Positions 6,305 to 15,424 are shown, counted from the first letter of the stretch. The stretch is 37,709 nt of DNA from an uncultured Erysipelotrichaceae bacterium (GCA_902775735.1 CACYNH010000025.1:1-37709), one strand, 5' to 3'. The notes: a model not told the origin generated them from the sequence alone. Numbers and translations: made by a program.

Positions 6305-7183
6305 TCAGTCCGCGGCGGACAATTCATCGATTCTTTCTAAAAGGAAACCTTCACGGATGCCGGTATCCGAAATAAGAATCGTCTTTGCCTCAAAGACGGC
6401 GCAGATCTCCATGATCATATGCATGCCGAACAGCAGGATGGCGGCTCTGGTCGGCTCTATGACACGTTTCAGGGCGTCACAGGCAGTTTCCTCACCGTTA
6501 TAAAGTCTTTCAAACAGATCGATTAACTGTTCCGTTGTGACCGTAAAACGCTCGCCATAGACCGCTTCGGCAAGAAGACCGACCGCTCTTGCGGTGCCGC
6601 CGATGCCGATGATGGTATCCGCCTTCACATCAAGAAGTGGATATTCCTTTCTGGCTTTGAGAAGTTCTTTGCGGCATTCCTTTGTGTCAAGGGGTAAGTG
6701 GGCCAGACGCACACAGCCGAGATGGAAGCTCATCGCCTCAATGGCTTTGTCATCTTCAAAGCGGATCAGTTCCGTCGAACCGCCGCCGACATCAAACGCG
6801 ATGCCTTCATGCACATCGGGATAAGAGATTTTAGCGCCCCGGAAGTCACATTCGGCTTCCTGCTTTCCGGTTAAGGGATAAACTTTAAAGCCGCTTTTCT
6901 CAAGCGCCGCGACCAGCTCGTCTTTATTGTCAATCCGGCACGGTTCGGTCACGTCCGCGAAGCGGTATTCGATTTCCATACTGTCGAGAATGGCCGCGTA
7001 GCCTTTGAGGATTTCAGAAGCCTTGCGGATTCCCTCCGCGCTCATGACGCCGTCCCTGACATCATCGATCAGGTGGGCCGGGGTGGAAATGTATTTCAGG
7101 TTCCGCAGGGTGGAACCGGCTGCCTCATAGGCGAGAAGCACAACTGTGTTGGAGCCGATATCGGCGATTCCGTATCTTGTCAT
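6305..7183 (-). CDS. Ppx/GppA-family phosphatase
   Basis: A 292-residue member of the sugar kinase/Hsp70 (ASKHA) fold family of exopolyphosphatases and pppGpp phosphohydrolases. Seen: the first phosphate loop IADIGSNTVVLLAYE (6-20), the second FDVGGGSTEL (130-139), KQEAE near 107-111, where the catalytic Glu is expected, and GIGGTARAVG (about 196-205). It has only the two N-terminal ASKHA lobes and lacks the C-terminal HD-like domain of E. coli Ppx/GppA, as is common in Bacillota. Whether polyphosphate or pppGpp is hydrolysed cannot be told. It is divergent from pyrH, and a GGAGGT site precedes the start. No partner (ppk) is in the window. Confidence 0.88.
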   Translation of the reverse strand: MTRYGIADIGSNTVVLLAYEAAGSTLRNLKYISTPAHLIDDVRDGVMSAEGIRKASEILKGYAAILDSMEIEYRFADVTEPCRIDNKDELVAALEKSGFKVYPLTGKQEAECDFRGAKISYPDVHEGIAFDVGGGSTELIRFEDDKAIEAMSFHLGCVRLAHLPLDTKECRKELLKARKEYPLLDVKADTIIGIGGTARAVGLLAEAVYGERFTVTTEQLIDLFERLYNGEETACDALKRVIEPTRAAILLFGMHMIMEICAVFEAKTILISDTGIREGFLLERIDELSAAD

Positions 7184-7278
7184 AGGGATACCTCCGTGTT
7201 AATCGTATCAGATTGTGAAGCAGAAACAAATGCCCGTGAAGCGGCTCAAATTAAAAAGAATGGAAACTGGCAACAGCT

Positions 7279-7288
7279 TTGGTATAAT
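7279..7288 (+). promoter_or_regulatory. Extended -10 promoter of the pyrH operon
   Basis: TTTGGTATAAT ending at 7288 has the TGN extension and a consensus -10 (7283-7288); no strong -35 is seen (TGGAAA at 7261 is the best). The start would be near 7295, with the SD AGGGGGA about 10 bases before ATG. Confidence 0.65.
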
Positions 7289-7308
7289 GGTAGCAGTGAA
7301 ATCCATAG

Positions 7309-8031
<723 letters not shown>

Positions 8032-8033
8032 TC

Positions 8034-8582
8034 ATGACATACGCTATTATCGATTCCAGCAGTGCCAAGATGGAAAAGGCCATTCAGCATCTGCAGTCTG
8101 AACTCAACACCGTGCGCACAGGCATGGCAAACGCAAACATGCTCAACAAGGTTATGGTCAACTACTACGGATCCCCGACACCGCTGAACCAGATCGCCGG
8201 TATCTCCGTCCAGGAAGGCCGCACCCTCGTCATCAAGCCCTACGACCCGTCCTCACTCAAGGATATTGAAAAGGCATGCAACGCGGCTGATCTCGGCATC
8301 AACCCGCAGAACGACGGCTCCGTGATCCGTCTGACAGTTCCCCAGCTCACAGGCGAAACCAGAAAGGAAATGACAAAGAAAGTTTCCAAGCTCGCCGAAG
8401 AAGCCAAGGTCCAGGTCAGAAACATCAGAAGAGAAGCGATGACCGCCGTCAAGAAAGATGAAACAATGGACGAGGATGTTCAGAAGGACGCCGAAAAGGA
8501 AGTCCAGAAGCTTACGGACAGCTTCATCAAGAAGATTGACCAGATCGCCGACGCCAAGAGCGCGGAAGTACTCAAAGTCTGA
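8034..8582 (+). CDS. frr: Ribosome recycling factor
   Basis: RRF (182 residues) splits post-termination ribosomes together with EF-G. Typical features: KMEKAIQHLQSELNTVRTGMANANMLNKV (the start of the long three-helix domain), YYGSPTPLNQIAGISVQEGRTLVIKPYD (beta domain) and the C-terminal helices KEVQKLTDSFIKKIDQI. Length matches the family (about 185). It is strongly codon-biased like rpsB and tsf. A terminator lies immediately after, which should reduce transcription into the ABC ATPase gene. Confidence 0.98.
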   Translation: MTYAIIDSSSAKMEKAIQHLQSELNTVRTGMANANMLNKVMVNYYGSPTPLNQIAGISVQEGRTLVIKPYDPSSLKDIEKACNAADLGINPQNDGSVIRLTVPQLTGETRKEMTKKVSKLAEEAKVQVRNIRREAMTAVKKDETMDEDVQKDAEKEVQKLTDSFIKKIDQIADAKSAEVLKV

Positions 8583-8591
8583 TCATACACA

Positions 8592-8615
8592 GGGTGCGCG
8601 GACGCACCCTTTTTT
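8592..8615 (+). terminator. Intrinsic terminator after frr
   Basis: GGGTGCG (8592-8598), loop CGGA, CGCACCC (8603-8609), then six T. It ends only 11 bases before the next ATG, and the SD of the ABC ATPase gene (AAGGAG) directly follows the T run. Confidence 0.88.
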
Positions 8616-8626
8616 AAGGAGTTCCA

Positions 8627-9661
8627 ATGCCGGTCATCTCAGTCAGAAACCTCACCCATGCATATGATGAAAAAGCAGCCCTGCAGGATGTTTCTTTCAC
8701 TGTGCGCTCCGGCACCTGCGCCGTGATTCTCGGACCTTCCGGCTCCGGCAAATCGACACTGCTGCGGTGCATCGCCGGTCTTGAAGCCCAGAAAGAAGGG
8801 CAGGTTCTTTTTGACGGAAGCGACGTCAGCGCGCTTTCTCCCTCGCAGCGTAAAATCGCCATGGTCTTCCAGTCGGCGGCTTTATTCGCCTACACAAAGA
8901 TCAAAGACAATATCGGCTACGGGCTCAGGAAACTCGGCTGGTCAAAGGAAGAATGCCGGCAGATGGTTTATGAGGCGGCAGAGAAACTGCATATCGAAAA
9001 TCTTCTGGAACGCTATCCCCACGCCGCTTCCGGCGGCGAACGGCAGCGTGCCTCCATCGCCCGGGCGTTAGTCAGAAAACCGGATATTCTACTGCTGGAT
9101 GAACCGTTCTCCTCGCTTGACGCCAGGCTTTCGGAAGAACTTCAGCAGGAAGTCATCCGCCTGCAGAAAGAAACCGGCATGACAATGATCATGGTCACCC
9201 ATGATCAGAGCGAAGCGGTCAATATGGCCGATCAGGTCATCCTGCTTCATGAAGGGAAAATACAGTCAGCGGGCAGTCCGAAGGATCTTTATGAAAACCC
9301 GCCCAATCTGTTTACCGCCTTATTCCTCGGCACGGAGCGCCTCAATGTGATTCCTTTTGAAAGCGCCATGTTTGCGAAACTGAAATCCGTATATGGATTC
9401 GGGGATGAAGTCCGTACCGCGGCGCTCAGGCCTTCCGCTCTTCTTGTCAGTGAAGAAGGGGAGCTTAACGGAACCGTGATCAGTGTACATGAGGGATATG
9501 AGGAAAGAGAAGCTGCGGTGCTTTGTGAAGACATGCAGCTGCTTGTGCGCACACATGCGACCATGAAATCTTCAGAGCGCGTCAATCTTAAGATCCGCGA
9601 AGGCTTTCTGTATCTGTTTAAAGAGGACGGTGCTTCGGTTAAACTGAAGCCTGTTGTATAA
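8627..9661 (+). CDS. Orphan ABC transporter ATPase, CUT1 sugar-importer type
   Basis: A 344-residue ATPase. Walker A GPSGSGKS (36-43), Q-loop Gln82, signature ASGGE (134-138; consensus LSGGQ), Walker B ILLLDEP (154-160), D-loop SSLD and switch His192. Residues beyond about 240 form a regulatory TOBE-like region, as in MalK/MsmK/PotA-type proteins, but shorter. Such ATPases power importers for sugars, polyamines or ions and can be shared among several permeases. No permease or binding protein is encoded nearby; the gene sits between frr and uppS behind a terminator, probably expressed by read-through. Substrate is unknown. Confidence 0.9.
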   Translation: MPVISVRNLTHAYDEKAALQDVSFTVRSGTCAVILGPSGSGKSTLLRCIAGLEAQKEGQVLFDGSDVSALSPSQRKIAMVFQSAALFAYTKIKDNIGYGLRKLGWSKEECRQMVYEAAEKLHIENLLERYPHAASGGERQRASIARALVRKPDILLLDEPFSSLDARLSEELQQEVIRLQKETGMTMIMVTHDQSEAVNMADQVILLHEGKIQSAGSPKDLYENPPNLFTALFLGTERLNVIPFESAMFAKLKSVYGFGDEVRTAALRPSALLVSEEGELNGTVISVHEGYEEREAAVLCEDMQLLVRTHATMKSSERVNLKIREGFLYLFKEDGASVKLKPVV

Positions 9662-9662
9662 T
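9657..9662 (+). promoter_or_regulatory. Possible -10 box for uppS
   Basis: A perfect TATAAT at the very end of the ABC ATPase gene, 27 bases before the uppS ATG. The -35 is weak (TTCGGT, 17 bases upstream). An 8 bp hairpin (about 9632-9650) overlaps the spacer. Confidence 0.4.
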
Positions 9663-9689
9663 ACTTCAGTATCATCAGGAGGATTTTTG

Positions 9690-10397
9690 ATGAAAGAATG
9701 CAGACATGTAGCGATTATCATGGATGGCAACGGCCGCTGGGCGAAAGCCAAAGGGCTGCCGCGTACCGCCGGCCACAAAGTCGGCGCCGACAATGTCAGA
9801 ACCATCGCGATCGCCGCCAATGAGCTTGGCGTGAAATATCTGACCCTCTACGCTTTCTCGACCGAAAACTGGAAGCGTTCCAATGACGAAGTCAGCTATC
9901 TGATGAAGCTGCCGGCCTATCTTTTTAAGATGTACATGAAGGAATTCCTGGAAAGAGGATTCCGGATCCGGCTGATCGGCGACCTTTCGGCGCTGCCTGA
10001 AGCGACAAGAAACGTACTTCTTGAAGCGGCCGATGAGTCAAAGGACAATACCGGTCTTTCCCTGATCATCGCGATCAACTACGGCTCCCGCGACGAAATC
10101 CGCAGGGGCGTTGTGAAGATCGCCGAAAAGGTGAAGAACGGTGAACTGAATCCTCAAGACATTGAGGAGGAAACCATCAGCGCGTCTCTTGATACCGCTG
10201 ATTTCCCGGATGTTGATCTGCTGATCCGCACCAGCGGTGAGCTCAGAATCTCCAATTATCTTTTATGGCAGATTGCCTATGCCGAGCTTGAGTTCGTGCC
10301 TGAATCCTGGCCTGAATTCACCCCGGAGGTCTTAGCGAGATGCCTTGAGGAATACAGTCACAGAGACAGACGTTTCGGAGGTGTGACCAATGAATAA
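9690..10397 (+). CDS. uppS: Undecaprenyl diphosphate synthase (isoprenyl transferase)
   Basis: Cis-prenyltransferase, 235 residues, that builds the C55 lipid carrier for cell wall synthesis from farnesyl and isopentenyl diphosphate. Start chosen at MKECRHVAIIMDGNGRWA, since AGGAGG lies about 8 bases before it and homologs begin here; the upstream in-frame ATG at 9654 is inside the previous gene. Asp12 of MDGNGRWA is the catalytic residue; TLYAFSTENWKR and RTSGELRISNYLLWQIAYAE are the other family signatures. It overlaps cdsA by 8 bases. Confidence 0.97.
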   Translation: MKECRHVAIIMDGNGRWAKAKGLPRTAGHKVGADNVRTIAIAANELGVKYLTLYAFSTENWKRSNDEVSYLMKLPAYLFKMYMKEFLERGFRIRLIGDLSALPEATRNVLLEAADESKDNTGLSLIIAINYGSRDEIRRGVVKIAEKVKNGELNPQDIEEETISASLDTADFPDVDLLIRTSGELRISNYLLWQIAYAELEFVPESWPEFTPEVLARCLEEYSHRDRRFGGVTNE

Positions 10398-11178
10398 GAA
10401 GATGCTTGTCAAAACCCTCGTTGCCCTGGCGATGATCGCGGTTGTCGTGCCGATCGTCATCATCGGCGGCATTCCCCTGCAGATTCTGCTTGGGGTCATC
10501 GCGGCAATGGCTGCCTATGAAACCGCCAGGCTGTTCGATAAGAATCCGTATGTCATGGCGGCGCTCGGCTTCGGGGCGATTGCCGGCCTCTACTACGTGC
10601 CGGCAAGCCACCTTGCGGCTGTGATCGCGCTCTGGCTGGTGATCCTGTTTGCGATTGAGCTGTGCGATGAGAATATCACCACTGACCTGGTCGCCTACAC
10701 ATTCACGATGACGATGTTGACAGGTCTTGCGATCCGCTGCGTGCAGCAGCTGTACAATGACCCGTCCACCGCTGTCTATGTGCTGCTTTACATCGCCTGC
10801 GCGTGCTTCGGCTGCGATACCGGCGCCTACTTCTTCGGCGTCTTCTTCGGCAAGCACAAGATGATCCCGAGAGTCTCTCCCAACAAGACATGGGAAGGGG
10901 CAGTGGGCGGCTATGCGACCGGGGCGGTCATGTCCTTTGTCTGGGGCCTGTTCTTCTGCGCCCACCTGCCGGTGACGCTGCGCCTGGCCGGAAGTCTGAT
11001 CCTGCCGGCAGTCGCCCAGCTTGGCGATCTTGCCTTCTCCAGCATCAAGAGAAGATTCGGCGTCAAGGATCTCGGCAATGTGTTTCCCGGTCACGGCGGC
11101 ATTCTGGACAGGGTTGACTCAATCATCTTCTGTCTGATGGTATTCAACGGACTTATGATCCTGTGGGGGCTGGCATGA
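10390..11178 (+). CDS. cdsA: Phosphatidate cytidylyltransferase (CDP-diglyceride synthase)
   Basis: Integral membrane enzyme, 262 residues, that makes CDP-diacylglycerol from phosphatidate and CTP, the entry to phospholipid synthesis. About seven hydrophobic segments are visible. The family signature is complete near the C-terminus: SSIKRRFGVKD...PGHGGILDRVDS (about residues 217-244), including KR, KD and the HGG-DR-D motif. Overlap with uppS at the 5' end and with dxr at the 3' end (ATGA) shows tight coupling of lipid carrier, phospholipid and isoprenoid genes. Confidence 0.96.
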   Translation: MNKKMLVKTLVALAMIAVVVPIVIIGGIPLQILLGVIAAMAAYETARLFDKNPYVMAALGFGAIAGLYYVPASHLAAVIALWLVILFAIELCDENITTDLVAYTFTMTMLTGLAIRCVQQLYNDPSTAVYVLLYIACACFGCDTGAYFFGVFFGKHKMIPRVSPNKTWEGAVGGYATGAVMSFVWGLFFCAHLPVTLRLAGSLILPAVAQLGDLAFSSIKRRFGVKDLGNVFPGHGGILDRVDSIIFCLMVFNGLMILWGLA

Positions 11179-12335
11179 AAAAACTTGTACTTCTTGGCGC
11201 CACCGGTTCCATCGGCGTGCAGACCATCGATGTTGTCCGCCAGCATCCTGACCTCTTTACACTTGAAGCGCTCAGCGCCGGACGCAATATTTCAAAACTG
11301 AAGGAAATCCTCGATGAATTCCCGGTGAAGAAAGTCTGTGTGCAGAGGGAAGAGGACGCGGCCGCTCTGCATGAAAGCTATCCGGAGACTGAATTCTTCC
11401 ATGGCGATGAAGGCCTGAATGTTCTTGCCTCGCTTGAAGAATATGACGTGCTGGTCAACGCCCTTGTCGGCTTTGTCGGTTTTATGCCGACACTCACCGC
11501 CATCCGGCATCACCACGACGTCGCCCTTGCCAACAAGGAAACACTGGTTGTCGGCGGTGAATTAATCAACGCCGCTCTCAAGGAATACGGACAGAAACTC
11601 TATCCGATCGATTCTGAGCACTCCGCCATTTTCCAGTGTCTGCAGGGCAATAACAGAAGCGATCTCAAGCGACTCATCATCACCGCTTCCGGCGGCTCTT
11701 TCCGCACGAAAACAAGGGAAGAGCTCAAAGACGTGACAGTTGAGCAGGCGCTTGCCCATCCCAACTGGTCAATGGGCGCCAAAATCACGATCGATTCTGC
11801 CGATATGATGAACAAGGGCTTTGAAGTCATGGAAGCCCACTGGCTGTTCGATGTGGATTATGACAATATCGATGTGCTCATGCACAGGGAATCGGTCATC
11901 CACTCGATGGTCGAATACCGCGATCACAGCGTCATCGCCCAGCTCGGCGCCCCGGACATGCGGCTGCCGATCCAGTATGCCTTAAGCTGGCCCGACCGCT
12001 TTGATCTTGAACAGAACGAACCGCTCGACCTTGCGAAGATCGGCGAACTCCACTTTGAAAAACCTGATGTCAGGCGCTTCCCGCTGCTTGGCTTAGCCTA
12101 TGAGGCGGGCCGCAAAGGCGGCAACAAGCCCGGCGTCATGAACGCCGCCAACGAGGCGGCCAACCTTGCCTTCAGAAACGGACATATTCCGTTCCTGATG
12201 ATTGAAGATATTGTCATTTCAGCTGTATACAAATCCCCGTATAAAGAGGTGAAGGATGTGAATGATCTCATCGAAGCCAACGAATGGGGCTTAAGGTACG
12301 CTGAAATGATGATCCGCGGAGATAATCACAAATGA
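11175..12335 (+). CDS. dxr: 1-deoxy-D-xylulose 5-phosphate reductoisomerase
   Basis: NADPH-dependent enzyme of the MEP isoprenoid pathway, 386 residues from the start chosen here (MKKLVLLGATGSIG). This ATG overlaps the cdsA stop; a start 12 bases earlier (11163) is possible but would add MGAG before the nucleotide-binding strand. Landmarks: GATGSIGVQT (NADPH), ALANKETLV, PIDSEHSAIFQCL (metal-binding Asp and Glu), TASGGSFR, HPNWSMGAKITIDSA, and the C-terminal GNKPGVMNAANEAA. This tells that the organism uses the MEP route, which supplies the substrate for uppS. ATGA overlap with rseP. Confidence 0.97.
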   Translation: MKKLVLLGATGSIGVQTIDVVRQHPDLFTLEALSAGRNISKLKEILDEFPVKKVCVQREEDAAALHESYPETEFFHGDEGLNVLASLEEYDVLVNALVGFVGFMPTLTAIRHHHDVALANKETLVVGGELINAALKEYGQKLYPIDSEHSAIFQCLQGNNRSDLKRLIITASGGSFRTKTREELKDVTVEQALAHPNWSMGAKITIDSADMMNKGFEVMEAHWLFDVDYDNIDVLMHRESVIHSMVEYRDHSVIAQLGAPDMRLPIQYALSWPDRFDLEQNEPLDLAKIGELHFEKPDVRRFPLLGLAYEAGRKGGNKPGVMNAANEAANLAFRNGHIPFLMIEDIVISAVYKSPYKEVKDVNDLIEANEWGLRYAEMMIRGDNHK

Positions 12336-13393
12336 CGATTATTTATTTTCTGATCCTGCTGTCGATGATCATTGTCATCCATGAGGCGGGACACCTGCTT
12401 GCGGCAAAGAAATTCAACGTCTTCTGCTATGAATTCTCATTCGGCATGGGACCGCTGCTGTGGCAGAAAAAAGGGAAGGAAACAAGATATTCCATCCGTG
12501 CGATTCCGGTCGGCGGCTATGTGTCGATGGCGGGCGAAGAGGATGGCGACGCCCTGTATCCTGATGTGAAAGTTCCCGAAGGCAGGCGCCTCACCGACAT
12601 TGTCTGGTGGAAGAAGATCATTATCCTTTTGGCCGGCGTCACGATGAATTTCCTGATGGCCTGGGTGATCTTCTCGCTGACTATGCTGGCGGGCGGTTAT
12701 TACCGCGCTCCGGCCAAGGCGGTCGTTGAACAGGTTGTCGAGGGCTCCCCGGCGGAAGCGGCAGGCTTCATGCCCGGTGACAAAATCATCAGCGTCACAA
12801 AGGAGGACGGCTCCTCGATTCATCCGGAGACCTATATTGATATGCAGACATTCTCGGCCGGCTACAGCGGAGAGGAAACCTATGTGGTCGAAAGAGCGGA
12901 CGGTCAGCAGTATGAAATCAAAGTTACGCCCCGCTACAGCGAAGAGGACGACGCATATCTCATCGGTATCGTCGGCTCAAGCGGCGAACTGGAAAAAGTC
13001 AATCTGCTCAACTGCTGGTATTACGGCGCCCTGGAAATGGGCCTGATCGCAAGGCTGCTGTTTACAACCATTGCCGGTCTGTTCCATGGCCATGGTCTCA
13101 ACCAGCTTTCCGGTCCGGTCGGCATCTACCAGGCGACCGAAACCTACGCGGCGATGGGATTTGCGAGCTTCATGTTACTTGTGGCGCAGCTGTCCCTCAA
13201 CGTCGGCATCTTCAATCTTCTGCCGCTGCCGGTTCTCGATGGCGGCCAGATTGTCATCACACTGGCTGAAACGATCGTCGGCAAAGAGCTCAACGACAAA
13301 GTCAAAACAGGCCTCATGGTGGCCTGCTGGGTGCTGCTCATCGGCTTTATGGTCTTTGTCACATGGCAGGATATTTCACGGCTGTTCAGCTGA
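12332..13393 (+). CDS. rseP: Site-2 protease, RseP/RasP family zinc metalloprotease
   Basis: Intramembrane protease, 353 residues, that cuts anti-sigma factors, signal peptides or other membrane proteins within the bilayer. The first membrane segment carries HEAGH (17-21); the second catalytic region LLPLPVLDGGQ (residues about 300-310) gives the third zinc ligand Asp. One PDZ-like domain is evident around residues 130-215 (VEQVVEGSPAEAAGFMPGDKI). Length matches Bacillota RasP (shorter than the two-PDZ E. coli RseP). It closes the pyrH-to-rseP operon, followed by a terminator. Confidence 0.96.
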   Translation: MTIIYFLILLSMIIVIHEAGHLLAAKKFNVFCYEFSFGMGPLLWQKKGKETRYSIRAIPVGGYVSMAGEEDGDALYPDVKVPEGRRLTDIVWWKKIIILLAGVTMNFLMAWVIFSLTMLAGGYYRAPAKAVVEQVVEGSPAEAAGFMPGDKIISVTKEDGSSIHPETYIDMQTFSAGYSGEETYVVERADGQQYEIKVTPRYSEEDDAYLIGIVGSSGELEKVNLLNCWYYGALEMGLIARLLFTTIAGLFHGHGLNQLSGPVGIYQATETYAAMGFASFMLLVAQLSLNVGIFNLLPLPVLDGGQIVITLAETIVGKELNDKVKTGLMVACWVLLIGFMVFVTWQDISRLFS

Positions 13394-13410
13394 ACCTGTA
13401 AATGTTTTAT

Positions 13411-13434
13411 GAAAGGATCTTCAGATCCTTTTTC
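13411..13434 (+). terminator. Intrinsic terminator of the pyrH-rseP operon
   Basis: AAAGGATC (13412-13419), loop TTCA, GATCCTTT (13424-13431), then T. Confidence 0.88.
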
Positions 13435-13466
13435 TGATCATGCATATGAATTGCACATGCTTGAAT

Positions 13467-13472
13467 TATAAT
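13467..13472 (+). promoter_or_regulatory. -10 box of the UPF0158 gene
   Basis: Consensus TATAAT, 32 bases before ATG. No clear -35 element is visible at 16-18 bases upstream. Confidence 0.45.
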
Positions 13473-13504
13473 GAAACTGAAGATGAACCGAAAGGAACAA
13501 TCAT

Positions 13505-13939
13505 ATGGCAGTGAAACTGAAAGAAATCGCGGAAGCGATTGAAGATTGCAATGATGAATCACAGGCCTTTGTCAACGCGAAGACCGGTGAACTTGAATGG
13601 ATCCTGGAATACGCTATGGGCCAGAGCGAAATTGATGAAATCATAGAAAAGATCGAAGAGGGGGAAGACGCGGATGACTGGTACAGACTACCGACCTCCT
13701 TTGAAGTCAATGCCTACGGGATGATGGAGGATTTTGCGGAATCTGTTGAAGGAAACAAGGGCGCTGTTCTGGAATCCGCTCTTCGGGGCCGGGGCGCTTT
13801 CAGAAGATTCAAGGATGCTGTATACGAACTCAATCTGTCAGACAGATGGTACAGATATAAGGATCTCTGTTATCTGAAGGCGGCGGCCCGCTGGTGTGAA
13901 GATCATGAGATTGAGTATGAGGTGGAAAGCGATCAGTGA
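13505..13939 (+). CDS. UPF0158 family protein
   Basis: A 144-residue acidic protein of unknown function. The family pattern is clear: MAVKLKEIAEAIE at the start, YRLPTSFEVNAYGMMEDFAES in the middle (about 59-79) and the hallmark RGRGAFRRFKDAV (about 95-107), then W-Y pairs and WCEDHEIEYE near the end. It lies alone between a terminator and the convergent nagA, with an AAAGGAA site before the ATG. No function can be inferred from neighbours. Confidence 0.87.
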   Translation: MAVKLKEIAEAIEDCNDESQAFVNAKTGELEWILEYAMGQSEIDEIIEKIEEGEDADDWYRLPTSFEVNAYGMMEDFAESVEGNKGAVLESALRGRGAFRRFKDAVYELNLSDRWYRYKDLCYLKAAARWCEDHEIEYEVESDQ

Positions 13940-14086
13940 ACGTGATGACCTTCCTCAGACAGATCATCTGCGCTTCGGGGTGATTGTGACTGACGAAGGA
14001 ACAAGAAGAAACATTGTCTGGACAGAAATTTACCGGGATATTATGAGAACGGTGCCGAAATCAATTGCGGCTGACCGGCAATGCAT

Positions 14087-14135
14087 AAAGAAAACGCTGA
14101 GGAGATCACAATGTCTCTTCAGCGTTCTTTTACTT
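14087..14135. terminator. Bidirectional terminator between UPF0158 gene and nagA
   Basis: Arms 14093-14105 and 14114-14126 (13 bp with one G-T pair), 8-base loop; followed by CTTTTACTT on plus and TTTCTTT on minus. It serves the convergent genes on both sides. The stretch 13940-14087 before it holds no convincing gene. Confidence 0.85.
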
Positions 14136-14156
14136 CTCAGATTTCAATGCAGGTTC

Positions 14157-15293
14157 TTAAAGCTGCGGGCAGCCTTTGACGTATGTCTGCTTCACCGTGT
14201 AGTCATCATTGAGAATGACCAGATCGCAGTCATAGCCGGTCTGGATCTTTCCGAGATGATCATCGAGTCCCAGTAAACGGGCAGGGTTGATTGTGCAGGC
14301 CTTCACCGCCTTGTCAAAAGGAACCAGCGCTCTTTCGACCAGGTTTCTTAAGCCCTCGTTCATTTTCATTGTCGAGCCGGCGAGGTTCTTTTCCTCAACC
14401 AGATGGGCGCTGCCGTCTGGATAGATCTCGATCTCATGCCCGCCGAACATGAACTTTGTGCCGGCTTCAAATCCCTTGCACATTAAGGAGTCGGAAATCA
14501 TGACGGCATGATCCGCGTCCTTGGCGTCAAAGAAGATATGAAGGGCCTGGGGCGTGCTGTGGTTGCAGTCGCAGATGATTTCGGAATATAGACCGCTCAT
14601 CCTGAGCGCCGCGCCGACAAGGCCGTTTTCGCGGTGCTTTAACGGGGTCATCGCGTTATAGGTATGGGTGATGGAGCGGGCACCGTTGGCGGCTGCCAGG
14701 ACTGCCTGCTCATAGGTTGCGGCGGAATGGCCCATCGAAACGACTGTTCCGTTAGCGGATGCGTATCTGGTGAGGGCGAGGTCAGGATCGTGTTCCGGGG
14801 CAAGGGTGATGATTCTGATCAGGTTGTCCGCCGCCTGCTGGTATTCCCTGAATTCCTCCACGGAAGGGGGAACGATCGCTTCGGGCGGCTGGGCGCCTTT
14901 GTAATTCATGTCAAGATAGGGACCTTCAAAATGAATGCCCAGAATCTTCGCTCCCTCATAGCCTTCCTTTACAACATCGGCGACGTTGCGGACAGCTTTG
15001 AGAAGCACTTCCTTTTTCTCCGTGACGGTTGTCGCAAGGAAACCGGTCACGCCTTCAGAGACGATTCCTTTTGTCCATTTTCTCAATCCTTCAGGATCGG
15101 CGTAGTTTGTATCAAATCCATAAGCGCCATGGCAATGGACATCGATGAATCCCGGCAGGATTCTGAGATCTCCATAGTCGATATCCGCATCAAATTCATA
15201 AGGCAGGATTTTTGTGATTTTTCCGTTTTCCGTTTCAATGACGGCTTTGATGAGATCGCCGTAAACATAGACGCGTGAGCTTTTGATTTTCAT
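14157..15293 (-). CDS. nagA: N-acetylglucosamine-6-phosphate deacetylase
   Basis: Amidohydrolase, 378 residues, that removes acetate from GlcNAc-6-phosphate, the committed step of amino-sugar catabolism and wall recycling. Seen: HCHG (53-56), EGP at 123-125 (metal Glu123), His189 in GHSAA, His210 in THTYNAM, NHS with His245, and SDSL with the catalytic Asp268. The region around His245 reads DCNHS where many members have DG-H. It is divergent from a mannose-family PTS operon, suggesting that this PTS imports an N-acetylated amino sugar (inferred). The nagB deaminase is not in the window. Confidence 0.95.
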   Translation of the reverse strand: MKIKSSRVYVYGDLIKAVIETENGKITKILPYEFDADIDYGDLRILPGFIDVHCHGAYGFDTNYADPEGLRKWTKGIVSEGVTGFLATTVTEKKEVLLKAVRNVADVVKEGYEGAKILGIHFEGPYLDMNYKGAQPPEAIVPPSVEEFREYQQAADNLIRIITLAPEHDPDLALTRYASANGTVVSMGHSAATYEQAVLAAANGARSITHTYNAMTPLKHRENGLVGAALRMSGLYSEIICDCNHSTPQALHIFFDAKDADHAVMISDSLMCKGFEAGTKFMFGGHEIEIYPDGSAHLVEEKNLAGSTMKMNEGLRNLVERALVPFDKAVKACTINPARLLGLDDHLGKIQTGYDCDLVILNDDYTVKQTYVKGCPQL

Positions 15294-15311
15294 AACAACC
15301 TCTTTTTTCTC

Positions 15312-15317
15312 ATTATA
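15312..15317 (-). promoter_or_regulatory. -10 box of nagA
   Basis: TATAAT on the minus strand (15317-15312), 18 bases before the ATG. No strong -35. It faces the PTS promoter across about 75 bases, so one regulator could act on both. Confidence 0.5.
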
Positions 15318-15388
15318 GACAATCCTGTGGCGGATTGGAGAGTTTGTATTCTCATATTTGTGAAAGAAGTGCTAAATGAGCTTCAGAT

Positions 15389-15397
15389 TGGTATAAT
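15389..15397 (+). promoter_or_regulatory. Extended -10 promoter of the PTS operon
   Basis: TGGTATAAT (TGN extension at 15389-15391, TATAAT at 15392-15397). The same nine-base word precedes pyrH and the AI-2E gene. An AGGAGG lies about 11 bases before the IIA ATG. Confidence 0.65.
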
Positions 15398-15424
15398 ATC
15401 CACAGCAGGAGGATTTGTTTTTTT

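Noticed and set aside
10318..11094. 258-codon minus-strand frame opposite cdsA
   Set aside because: Shadow frame; Arg/His/Asp-rich and without start signals, while cdsA has its full signature.
13896..14276. Open frame after UPF0158 (…LRFGVIVTDEGTRRN…)
   Set aside because: It starts inside UPF0158 without an SD, runs through a bidirectional terminator and into the antisense of nagA; no family recognised.
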